Assembly (NCBI GenBank): GCA_947427325.1
Contig: CANEHP010000089.1
Span: 1-9,044, forward strand
Source: an uncultured Clostridia bacterium
Lineage (GTDB): Bacteria > Bacillota > Clostridia > Oscillospirales > Ruminococcaceae
Length of the DNA stretch: 9,044 nucleotides
Direction: 5' to 3'
The notes under the pieces are model-generated. The model was not told the origin of the DNA and searched no databases. It saw nothing but the letters and a program-made list of their open reading frames with translations. The position numbers and the translations under genes are program-made. Shown piece by piece: positions 1 through 6,181 of the stretch (positions are counted from its first letter, which is position 1; every line of letters begins with the position of its first letter).

Positions 1-54
1 CGGACGGAAACTTTATTAAACTCTTTTTTTAACAGGTAGTTTTTTTACAGCCCC

Positions 55-80
55 AAAAACCTTTGATAGCTGCGGTTTTT
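55..80 (+). terminator. Weak terminator-like hairpin at left edge
   Basis: AAAAACC (55-61) can pair with GGTTTTT (74-80) around a 12-nt loop, leaving a run of T in the 3' arm. It could terminate a gene entering from the left on the plus strand, but no coding frame longer than about 12 codons enters from that side. The stem is short, so this is tentative. Confidence 0.25.
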
Positions 81-91
81 CCACAAGTTGA

Positions 92-164
92 CGCCGATTT
101 TCGGCGAAGCCGAAGCCAAATAATTTAAAAAGGTTAGCGCCTTTTTAAATTAAAGTTAGTATAA
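92..164 (+). repeat. End of a dispersed hairpin repeat (copy 1)
   Basis: The stretch 119-164 matches 6322-6366 over about 46 nt with few differences; both contain TTTAAAAAGGTTAGC and end in TTAGTATAA. In this copy AATTTAAAAAGG (122-133) and CCTTTTTAAATT (140-151) form a perfect 12-bp stem with a 6-nt loop. GC-rich mini-hairpins built on GCCGA/TCGGC (93-116) precede it, as GC-rich hairpins precede the core in the other copy. The opposite end seen in the other copy is not recognisable here, so this copy is either truncated or begins left of the window. The remainder of 1-306 holds no gene that I can support, only T-rich sequence and the terminator at 169-205. Confidence 0.6.
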
Positions 165-168
165 AATC

Positions 169-205
169 AAATCCGAGACAACTCGCTTTTGAGTGTCTCG
201 GATTT
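169..205 (-). terminator. Terminator of the two-gene SDR operon
   Basis: AAATCCGAGACAACTC (169-184) pairs with GAGTGTCTCGGATTT (191-205): 15 base pairs, one bulged A and a 6-nt loop. Read on the minus strand, the stem is followed by TGATTTTATA, a reasonable U-rich tail. It lies about 100 nt past the stop codon of the second SDR gene. The plus-strand side also has a T-rich tail (TTTGTTTG), so it may work in both directions. Confidence 0.75.
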
Positions 206-306
206 GTTTGGGTCGTTTTTTTACAGTCCATTTTCCTTTTTCTAAAAAATTAGGATCTGTTTTGCGATTCAGCAGTTTTGCTGTGGGATTTTTGATTGAT
301 AGGTAT

Positions 307-1062
307 TCAGCATTTTATATACGGACTGTCAAACTCTCTTTCAGCCTTTGCCACCGCTTCTTCAAGAGAAAGTCCCGTAAAATGCGGTGCGTTGAGGTAA
401 CGTCCCGATTTCTTATCATCGACAAAAGCGCCTACGGCAATTCCCGGTATTGCGCTTTCGGGGGCATTGGGAGCGTTTGGACCGCCTAAATCCGTCCTGC
501 ACCAGCCCGGATCGGTAAGATTTATCATAACGTCTGTTCCTTCGACCTTTGAGCCTAAATCTATCGTTATCTTATCCAGCGCCGCCTTGCTTGCGGAATA
601 TCCTGCCTGCTCGGGCTCAAGACGTATTCCGCTTGTGGTGTTTACGATTCTGCCGAAGCCTCTTTCTATCATTTTCGGCATAAAATGATAGCATATCATT
701 GCGGGAGCTATGGTGTTTATTTTAAAGCTTTCGGTGTAATCCGACAGGGGAGTTTTGTAATAATCCGTGCGATACGCTATTTGCATACCCGCATTGTTAA
801 GCACAATATCCACATTTATCCCCAAGCGGTCGATTTCGTCAAGCATAGCCTGTACGCCCTCCAAATCTGCAAGCTCCGCTTCAACGGCATACGCCTCCGC
901 CCCCATTGCCTTAACTTCTTTAAGCAGCTTTTCACAGTGCTCCTTTTTTCTGCTGTGAAGTATGAGATTACAGCCCTGCTCTGCCATGAATTTTGCCGCA
1001 AGATACCCTATTCCTCTTGACGCCCCCGTAATAAATACCCATTTTCCTTTTACCTGTACCAT
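307..1062 (-). CDS. Classical SDR-family NAD(P)-dependent oxidoreductase
   Basis: This is a 251-residue cytoplasmic short-chain dehydrogenase/reductase, about the usual length for a classical SDR. The Rossmann cofactor motif TGASRGIG is at residues 12-19, NNAG at 89-92, the structural Asn at 116, and the catalytic pair Tyr155-x-x-x-Lys159 in YSASK. The catalytic Ser position reads NTTSG (141-145), so S144 or a neighbouring Thr must serve. The loop after beta-2 contains HSRKK, which would suit NADP(H), but this is inference. I chose the ATG at 1062 because AAGGAG lies 8 nt upstream; an in-frame ATG at 1116 has no such site and would lie inside the preceding gene. It begins 2 nt after the stop of the upstream extended SDR (TAACAATG), so the two are probably translationally coupled. 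The substrate cannot be read from the sequence. Confidence 0.9.
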   Translation of the reverse strand: MVQVKGKWVFITGASRGIGYLAAKFMAEQGCNLILHSRKKEHCEKLLKEVKAMGAEAYAVEAELADLEGVQAMLDEIDRLGINVDIVLNNAGMQIAYRTDYYKTPLSDYTESFKINTIAPAMICYHFMPKMIERGFGRIVNTTSGIRLEPEQAGYSASKAALDKITIDLGSKVEGTDVMINLTDPGWCRTDLGGPNAPNAPESAIPGIAVGAFVDDKKSGRYLNAPHFTGLSLEEAVAKAEREFDSPYIKC

Positions 1063-1064
1063 TG

Positions 1065-2075
1065 TTAAATCTCCTTTTTTGCATTTTCCAGTGCGGAAAT
1101 GACTTTGTCGCACCATTTGTCGAATTCTTCATCTTCCGTTTGACATTCCTTGTGACAAAGCACATAGTTCAATGTGTTTCTTATACCCTCCTCAAACCTT
1201 ATTTTCGGTCTGAAACCCGGCACCGCTCTTTTCAGCTTGCTGTTGTCAAAAACCACCGAATTGGCTTTATCACCCATAAGGCTTCCCCTAAAATCATAAT
1301 CGCTTACCGCCGACAGAAATTCCGAGGAAACATAGTAGGGCTTAAGCTCGACTCCCAAACAGCGGGCTATGGTTTGATAGATCTGATTCCATGTCAGCGT
1401 CTCGTCAGAGGTTATCTGGAAAGCTTCGCCTATGGCGTGAGGATTTCCCAACAGCCCGATAAAGCCATCGGCAAAATCTCTGCTGTCGGTCATTGTCCAA
1501 AGAGAAGTACCGTCTCCGTGGATTATGACGGGTTTTCCCTCAAGCATACGTTTTACTACCTGCCAGCTTCCTTTTCTGCCGTGGACTCCCAAAGGCACGG
1601 ACCTTTCATTATAGGTGTGGCTGGGTCTTGCTATCGTAACGGGAAAACCCTCGTCTCTGTACTGCTTCATCAGGTATTCCTCGCACTGTATTTTATTTCT
1701 TGAATATTCCCAAAAGGGATTTGCGAGAGAAGTTCCCTCGGTAATGACATAATCGGAAGGCTGCTTGTTATAAGCGGATGCGGAGCTGATATAAACAAAC
1801 TGTTTTGTTTTTCCTGCGAAAAGGCGAAAATCACGTTCAAGCTGAGGCTTGACAAACCCGATAAAATCGCACACCACGTCAAATTTCATATCGCCGAGAC
1901 TTTCCGAAGCGGCTTTTTCATTGTTTATGTCCGCCTTAATAAACCTAATATCGGACGGAAGAATGTTGTTGGCATTTCCTCGATTCAGAAGGTAAAGTTC
2001 ATGTCCGCTGTCTGCAAGACGGCGGGAAATAGCGGTGCTTATCGTTCCTGTTCCGCCTATTATCAGTATTTTCAT
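1065..2075 (-). CDS. Extended/atypical SDR, NAD-dependent epimerase/dehydratase-like
   Basis: This 336-residue protein has an N-terminal Rossmann motif GGTGTIS at residues 7-13. It is the GxxGxxG pattern with Ser in place of the last Gly, a form common in a clostridial branch of the extended/atypical SDRs. Asp70 in VVCDFIGF, the YISSASAY strand (95-102) and the catalytic YSRNK (Tyr124, Lys128) follow in the expected order. The family converts nucleotide sugars or related carbonyl compounds with bound NAD(P), but the substrate here is unknown. The start is the ATG at 2075, with AAGGA 10 nt upstream. It is the first gene of a two-gene operon with the classical SDR behind it, and it diverges from an AraC-type regulator that probably controls it. 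The two enzymes may act in sequence on one carbohydrate-like compound; this is inference from position only. Confidence 0.88.
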   Translation of the reverse strand: MKILIIGGTGTISTAISRRLADSGHELYLLNRGNANNILPSDIRFIKADINNEKAASESLGDMKFDVVCDFIGFVKPQLERDFRLFAGKTKQFVYISSASAYNKQPSDYVITEGTSLANPFWEYSRNKIQCEEYLMKQYRDEGFPVTIARPSHTYNERSVPLGVHGRKGSWQVVKRMLEGKPVIIHGDGTSLWTMTDSRDFADGFIGLLGNPHAIGEAFQITSDETLTWNQIYQTIARCLGVELKPYYVSSEFLSAVSDYDFRGSLMGDKANSVVFDNSKLKRAVPGFRPKIRFEEGIRNTLNYVLCHKECQTEDEEFDKWCDKVISALENAKKEI

Positions 2076-2117
2076 TTTTTTGGTTTCCTTTCTTCAAAGA
2101 AAAATAAGTTTACACTA

Positions 2118-2123
2118 AGTATA
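2118..2123 (-). promoter_or_regulatory. Extended -10 promoter for the SDR operon
   Basis: On the minus strand the sequence TGCTATACT places TGn directly before TATACT (2118-2123), an extended -10 element that can work without a good -35 box; none is evident. It lies 43 nt upstream of the ATG at 2075. The direct repeat TAAGT at 2105-2109 and 2116-2120 has an 11-bp period and overlaps this region. Repeats on one face of the helix are a plausible AraC-family binding feature, but that is inference. Confidence 0.5.
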
Positions 2124-2141
2124 GCATTTTACTTTGGTATA

Positions 2142-2150
2142 TGATATAAT
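2142..2150 (+). promoter_or_regulatory. Extended -10 promoter for the araC-type gene
   Basis: TGATATAAT combines a TGn extension with a perfect TATAAT (2145-2150), 46 nt upstream of the chosen start codon. No convincing -35 hexamer lies 16-18 bp upstream. The divergent SDR-operon promoter is only about 20 bp away, so polymerase binding at one could interfere with the other. Confidence 0.6.
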
Positions 2151-2196
2151 ATTTATGCAGAAAAAATTGTAAAAATCTATTTTATGAGGTGTGCCG

Positions 2197-3075
2197 ATGA
2201 GCGGACTTTTTGAGAAAAGCGATTCCCTAAATACTCCCATCGAGTGTTTTATTTTTGATGCGGCGATAGAAGTATTTCCCGTAAAGCCTCACTGGCATTA
2301 TTTTGCGGAATTTATATATATGCTTGAGGGCAGTGCAAAAATGCAGTGCGGTGATTATTCCTATATTCTGAACAAAGGAGAAATGATAATTTTTCACCCC
2401 TCCGAGGTGCATTCGATATACCCGACAAACGGCACTTTGCCTAAATATGCCGTGCTGAAATTTGATATAAACAGATTTAATCTTACCCCTGCCTATGCAC
2501 CGAAGCTGCGGAGCATTTTTCAGTATGCGAAAAAAACGGAAATGAAGATCATATTCGACCGCAAATTTGCCGAAAGAACCGGGTGCGAAAGTATTTGGAG
2601 AGTATGCTTATCTGAATGTACTGATTATAAATACGGCAGGGATCTTGTTTTGCAGTCCAACATTTATGTGCTTTTGATGAATATAGTCCGCTTTTGGCTG
2701 TCGGAGGGAATGGTTATTGACAGTCGGCTTATACCGCAGACGGAAGATTATGTAATAGAAAATATAACCGAATACATCGACCTCTTTTTATCCGAAAATC
2801 TTCGTGTAGCCAACATTGCCGAGAAATGCGGTTTAAGCTATTCCTGCTTTGCGAAGAAATTCCGTGAGCAATACGGAATAAGCTGCAAGCAGTATATAGA
2901 ACGAATGCGGCTTTACAAAGCTGAAGAGTTTCTTCTTTTCACTGATTTTGATCTTAATTATATCAGTCAGGAAACGGGGTTTTCGGATTGCAGTCATTTG
3001 ATAAAAAGCTTTAAAAGGTATAAAGGCGTTACACCGAAAAAATTCAGAGCGGACAGAAATCCATTGAAATCATAG
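2197..3075 (+). CDS. AraC-family transcriptional regulator with N-terminal cupin domain
   Basis: This is a 292-residue DNA-binding regulator of the usual AraC/XylS length and layout. The N-terminal cupin (about 15-95) carries HWHYFAEF (His32, His34, Glu38) and His72, the pattern of the AraC_binding domain that senses a small ligand. The C-terminal region (about 190-285) has two helix-turn-helix motifs: VANIAEKCGLSYSCFAKKF around 204-222 and YISQETGFSDCSHLIKSF around 255-272. It ends in the family signature GVTPKKFR (277-284). I prefer the ATG at 2197 because AGGTG lies 5 nt upstream; the in-frame GTG at 2191 overlaps that site. It is transcribed divergently from the SDR operon across about 120 bp, the standard arrangement for a local activator. 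The ligand is unknown. Confidence 0.92.
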   Translation: MSGLFEKSDSLNTPIECFIFDAAIEVFPVKPHWHYFAEFIYMLEGSAKMQCGDYSYILNKGEMIIFHPSEVHSIYPTNGTLPKYAVLKFDINRFNLTPAYAPKLRSIFQYAKKTEMKIIFDRKFAERTGCESIWRVCLSECTDYKYGRDLVLQSNIYVLLMNIVRFWLSEGMVIDSRLIPQTEDYVIENITEYIDLFLSENLRVANIAEKCGLSYSCFAKKFREQYGISCKQYIERMRLYKAEEFLLFTDFDLNYISQETGFSDCSHLIKSFKRYKGVTPKKFRADRNPLKS

Positions 3076-3131
3076 AATTATCAGAATTGCATTGATAGAA
3101 AATATCAATAATTCCCAACAACACGCATTAC

Positions 3132-3173
3132 AAAACGAAGATTGCTCAAGTTTTTAGAGCGATCTTCGTTTTT
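3132..3173 (+). terminator. Terminator behind the AraC-type gene
   Basis: AAAACGAAGATTGCTC (3132-3147) pairs with GAGCGATCTTCGTTTT (3157-3172) in a 16-bp stem with one G-U pair and a 9-nt loop, ending in a run of five T. It lies 56 nt after the stop codon at 3075. The right arm doubles as the C-terminal codons of a decayed minus-strand frame (see 3154-3306). Confidence 0.85.
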
Positions 3174-3306
3174 CAAGCATTTCGTTTTCTATAAAAGTTT
3201 TTGCTTCTTTTGTATATTCATTTTTAAAATCTTAAGTAACTTTTTCCTGCTGTTCAGTTGGCAAAGACTGTATAAATCGCTCATATAGGTTCCGCCCTTC
3301 GATTCT
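3154..3306 (-). pseudogene. Possible remnant of a small minus-strand gene with internal stop
   Basis: One minus-strand frame reads 24 residues (RIEGRNLYERFIQSLPTEQQ, then EKVT), a TAA stop at 3234-3232, and 25 more residues ending IENEMLEKRRSL and a TAA. The composition (E, K, Q and amphipathic spacing) looks like a real helical protein tail, not random AT-rich sequence. There is no start codon in this frame. An ATG in another frame (3285-3283), preceded by AAGGGCGG, would give a 31-codon product that leaves this frame. I therefore read it as the end of a frameshifted and nonsense-mutated gene. I do not recognise the family. Confidence 0.35.
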
Positions 3307-3495
3307 CTATTAAAATATGTAGATATTGAAAAGGATAATACAGAGCCTATTTATCTTTTATTGAAATCCCAATATATTATGAATTTTGATTATTGAAATA
3401 AAACTAACGCTGCCTCAAAATCATTATATTTCAAAAAATTTAAAGCAGCATGCGGCAAAATTATGCACGAAAATCTGCATACTGATTTTATGTGA
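3289..3495 (+). other. AT-rich gene-free stretch with possible coding debris
   Basis: The gap between the AraC and Xre genes (3076-3587) is visibly richer in A and T than its neighbours. In one plus-strand frame, 35 codons (VPPFDSLLKYVDIEKDNTEP and onward, 3289-3396) and then 32 codons (3397-3495, ending HENLHTDFM) are each closed by TGA and lie in the same frame. The first has no upstream start codon. Both could be pieces of a lost gene, or chance. Part of this overlaps the minus-strand remnant, so at most one reading is right there. Confidence 0.2.
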
Positions 3496-3523
3496 ACACG
3501 CTCTAAATGTTAATATGCGTTGC

Positions 3524-3552
3524 TTGCGGCAACAGATGTTTTATTGTATAAT
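3524..3552 (+). promoter_or_regulatory. Sigma-A-type promoter of the Xre gene, with overlapping inverted repeat
   Basis: TTGCGG (3524-3529) and TATAAT (3547-3552) are separated by 17 bp, the ideal spacing, with the start codon 35 nt downstream of the -10 box. The inverted repeat GTTGC/GCAAC (3519-3523 and 3529-3533) straddles the -35 box. A repressor bound there would block transcription, so it is a candidate autoregulatory operator for the Xre protein. Confidence 0.65.
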
Positions 3553-3587
3553 AAGGGCAGCGATAAAAGAAAGGAGTTTATTTTTTT

Positions 3588-4100
3588 ATGCTGAGCGAAA
3601 ATATTAAAGCCATCAGAAAATCAAAAGGACTTTCACAAGAGGAGCTTGCTATCAAGCTGAATGTGGTGCGGCAAACCGTCTCTAAGTGGGAAAACGGACT
3701 GTCCGTTCCCGATTCCGATATGCTAATCTCCATATCGGAATCACTTGAAACCCCCGTAAGCACTTTGCTTGGAGAAACCGTTGCTGCAGCGGATGCTGAC
3801 GCCTTAAAATCGATTTCCGAGAAATTGGAGGTGATAAACTTGCAGCTTTCACGGAGAAAAATTGCAGTAAGAAAAATGATTCATTGGCTGTTTATTGCAC
3901 TGTGTGCGGTCACGGCTGTGATTTTTGCGGTATTGTCCGTATTAAACAGTCCTTATTTAGGTTTGGATTATAACGACCCCGAAACCGCCGTTATGGGAAC
4001 GGTCTTTCACGCTTTTGAATGGTTGTTTGTCAGATTAGCGCCGATTATTCTTACGGGAGCAATCGTCGGAATTTTCTTAACACGAAAGCAGGAACGCTAA
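3588..4100 (+). CDS. Membrane-anchored Xre-family HTH regulator
   Basis: This 170-residue protein has an HTH_3/Xre domain at residues 6-60; the segment LSQEELAIKLNVVRQTVSKW spans both DNA-contacting helices. A short charged linker (about 67-95, possibly helical/coiled) follows, then two hydrophobic segments at about 98-119 and 146-165 with a short loop containing GLDYNDPETAV between them. Such proteins are common in Firmicutes as small membrane-tethered regulators whose target is usually their own promoter or an adjacent transporter. AAGGAG lies 11 nt before the ATG, a slightly long spacing bridged by a T tract. No transporter or partner gene follows; the next feature is an inverted-repeat element starting 15 nt after the stop. 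The signal sensed is unknown. Confidence 0.85.
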   Translation: MLSENIKAIRKSKGLSQEELAIKLNVVRQTVSKWENGLSVPDSDMLISISESLETPVSTLLGETVAAADADALKSISEKLEVINLQLSRRKIAVRKMIHWLFIALCAVTAVIFAVLSVLNSPYLGLDYNDPETAVMGTVFHAFEWLFVRLAPIILTGAIVGIFLTRKQER

Positions 4101-4115
4101 ATAGACTATGACGCC

Positions 4116-4305
4116 GATTATGGGCAATATTAGGGCTTGTTTGAAAAATCGGGCGCACTGCCTTTTCACCCCAAAACGGTTATCTTCCTCGTCAAAAAGC
4201 CTTGTCAAACGTTGGTTTGACTGCGTTTTTTCCTTGAATCCAACCGTTTTGGGACGAAAATCCCGCATTCCCTTTATTTTCAAACAAGTCATAGTATTAC
4301 ATAAC
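4116..4305. mobile_element. MITE-like inverted-repeat element (element B)
   Basis: The perfect 12-bp inverted repeat CTTGTTTGAAAA (4136-4147) / TTTTCAAACAAG (4277-4288) extends outward with mismatches and a 2-3 nt gap to about 31 bp: left TTATGGGCAATATTAGGG, right TCATAGTATTACATAA. Inside are a second perfect 12-bp pair, CCCAAAACGGTT (4170-4181) / AACCGTTTTGGG (4242-4253), and an innermost hairpin, GTCAAAC/GTTTGAC (4204-4221). The roughly 190 bp thus fold as nested stems with no transposase gene. This is the structure of a non-autonomous miniature transposable element or a large structured 3' UTR. No clear target-site duplication is visible. It occupies half of the 377-bp gap 4101-4477; the remainder (4306-4477) holds only AT-rich sequence with a weak CTTGT/ACAAG repeat at 4330-4343. 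Confidence 0.55.
4194..4231 (+). terminator. Terminator hairpin inside element B
   Basis: GTCAAAC-GTTG-GTTTGAC (4204-4221) is flanked by AAAAAGC upstream and GCGTTTTTT downstream, which can extend the stem past small bulges and leave a run of six T. It is the first terminator-like structure after the Xre stop at 4100 and probably ends that transcript, so the element may supply the gene's terminator. Confidence 0.5.
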
Positions 4306-4477
4306 ATACAACAAAGATACGTGCAATATCTTGTTAAGACAAGCTCCATAACCAAATCATCATAAATCTTTTCGTTTAACTTTATTATTTTCCAAAATTC
4401 CTCTTTTCATAACAAATACCCGCATACTCCGTTCTTGTCCGAATAAAATGTACAAAGCAAGGAAAGGACGGTAGAAA

Positions 4478-6181
4478 ATGAAAGAAAAGACGGGTTTTTT
4501 TAAAAACACCTTAATTTTATTTACCGCAATGTTCATCACCAAAATAGTGGGAGCAGTGCTTAAAATACCCCTTACAAATATGATAGGCGGTACGGGAATG
4601 GGTTATTTTTCCACCGCCTACAGCTTTTTCAACCCTGTGTATACTGTTTTGGCGGCGGGATTGCCTGTGGTGATAACCAGAATGACCGCTCAAAGCACAG
4701 CCTGCAAAAGATTTCGCGAAGCCAGAAGCATAAAATCGGCAGCCTTGGTTTTATCCCTTGTATCGGGAATAGTCGGCACAGCGTTTATGATAGCCTTTGC
4801 CGTTCCTTTTTCCGATTATGCCGCTAACTCCCATGAAAGCCTTTTGTCTGTTTTGGCAATTTCGCCGTCGGTGCTGTTTTGCTGCCTTGCCGCCGCTTAC
4901 AGGGGATATTATGAGGGTCTGTCCAATATGCTGCCCACTGCCGTTTCACAAGTGCTTGAATCGGTTGTAAAGGCAGCAATGGGCTTAGGATTGGCGGGAA
5001 TAGTTTTGTATATGGGAAGGGAAGGAACTATTCCGTCCGATAAGGTACTGCCCTACTGCTCCGCCGCAGCTATTTTGGGCGTTACCTTGGGTGAGCTTTG
5101 CGGAACATTGTTTTTAATGCTGAGAAGCCGTTTAGGGTCGGATTATATTACCCCGGCGGAATTGGAGCTAAGCCCCGATCCGCCTAAAAAACTGAAAATC
5201 ATAAAAAACATTATACTTCAGTCCCTGCCTATTTCTTTAGGCGCAGTAATAATAAATTTAGGAGCATTTATCGACCTTTTGACTATTTCGGGCGGCATAC
5301 AGGAATGTTTCGGAAAAAACACAGAGTATTTTTTTCTAACCTTCAAAAATGCCATTGAAGAATCGGGAACGGAAAACTTCGGAAACTTTGTTTACGGCAG
5401 CTACACAGGAATTGTGCTGTCTGTCTTTATGCTTATAACCTCCCTTACCGCCTTAATCGGCAAAAGCGCTTTGCCCGCTATTGCGGCTTCTTATGAATGC
5501 GGGGCAAAAAGCGATGTAAAAAGAAACATAAGTATTTTGTTAAGCGGAATTTTTGTTATAGGGCTGCCTTTGTGCCTTTCCTTAGGGGCTTTGGCAGAGC
5601 CTGTGCTAAGCCTTCTCTATCCCTCAAGAGCAGCAGAAATCAGCGTCAGCGTATCTCCGCTGACCGTGCTTTGCATAGGAGGACTGCCTATTGCTCTTTG
5701 CGGCGGACTTTTCTCGGTATTTCAAGCCATAGGAAGATTTGACCTTCCCATTAAGCTTATGATGGCGGGATCTGCCGCCAAGCTGATACTTAATCTGCTG
5801 CTTTTGCGCATTCCCGAGCTTGCTGTATGCGGAGCGGCTTTATCCACTGTAATTTCTCACGTTGTTGTGATGATTTTAGGCTTGATAAGCTTAAATTCCG
5901 CCTTAACCGTTAAAATACGTATCCTGCCTCTTTTTGTAAAGCCTTTTGCCGCTGCGGCAGTGTGCTGTCTTTTATGTCTGCTTTCAAATTATTTTTTGTT
6001 TAATAATTTTTCAAGCGTTATTCGTATGCTGCTGACCGTTTGCTTAGGCGGACTTGCGTATCTGATGTTTTTGCTTTTACTTGATAGAAGGATAGTGGAG
6101 GAGATCTTTGCCAAAAGAAAAGAAAATAGTGTTAAAGCCAATGGAAATGCGCAAAAAATAGAAGTAAAAATACAGATGTAA
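4478..6181 (+). CDS. MurJ/SpoVB-like polysaccharide (lipid-linked oligosaccharide) flippase
   Basis: This 567-residue polytopic membrane protein belongs to the MOP superfamily (polysaccharide biosynthesis / SpoVB branch). These proteins move lipid-linked wall or spore-cortex precursors across the cytoplasmic membrane. The N-terminus is typical of clostridial SpoVB-like proteins: KIVGAVLKIPLTNMIGGTGM (22-41), then GYFSTAYSFFNPVY (42-55). Hydrophobic segments recur along the whole length, consistent with about 14 membrane helices. A charged tail (RKENSVKANGN and onward) follows the last one. The start is the ATG at 4478, with AAAGGA 9 nt upstream. It is monocistronic and converges with the cdaA-cdaR operon. 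The stop codon TAA lies in the left end of a repeat element, so the last codons may have been altered by the insertion. The exact substrate (peptidoglycan lipid II, capsule or spore cortex) cannot be decided from sequence. Confidence 0.88.
   Translation: MKEKTGFFKNTLILFTAMFITKIVGAVLKIPLTNMIGGTGMGYFSTAYSFFNPVYTVLAAGLPVVITRMTAQSTACKRFREARSIKSAALVLSLVSGIVGTAFMIAFAVPFSDYAANSHESLLSVLAISPSVLFCCLAAAYRGYYEGLSNMLPTAVSQVLESVVKAAMGLGLAGIVLYMGREGTIPSDKVLPYCSAAAILGVTLGELCGTLFLMLRSRLGSDYITPAELELSPDPPKKLKIIKNIILQSLPISLGAVIINLGAFIDLLTISGGIQECFGKNTEYFFLTFKNAIEESGTENFGNFVYGSYTGIVLSVFMLITSLTALIGKSALPAIAASYECGAKSDVKRNISILLSGIFVIGLPLCLSLGALAEPVLSLLYPSRAAEISVSVSPLTVLCIGGLPIALCGGLFSVFQAIGRFDLPIKLMMAGSAAKLILNLLLLRIPELAVCGAALSTVISHVVVMILGLISLNSALTVKIRILPLFVKPFAAAAVCCLLCLLSNYFLFNNFSSVIRMLLTVCLGGLAYLMFLLLLDRRIVEEIFAKRKENSVKANGNAQKIEVKIQM

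Noticed and set aside
40..226. 11-bp direct repeat TTTTTTTACAG at 40-50 and 216-226, as possible element borders
   Set aside because: It is mostly a T run, so coincidence is likely, and it does not line up with the ends of the repeat core at 164.
193..1020. Plus-strand reading frames of 73-111 codons opposite the classical SDR gene
   Set aside because: They are antisense shadows of the SDR gene, which has full family motifs and a good ribosome binding site.
3386..3607. A 73-codon plus-strand reading frame in the AT-rich gap before the Xre gene
   Set aside because: It has no ribosome binding site, spans the Xre promoter and runs into the Xre gene in another frame.
4108..4365. An 85-codon plus-strand reading frame between the Xre and flippase genes
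   Set aside because: It runs straight through the nested inverted repeats of element B, and an opposite-strand frame of similar size exists. No ribosome binding site or family is recognisable. It is most likely a by-product of the repeat.
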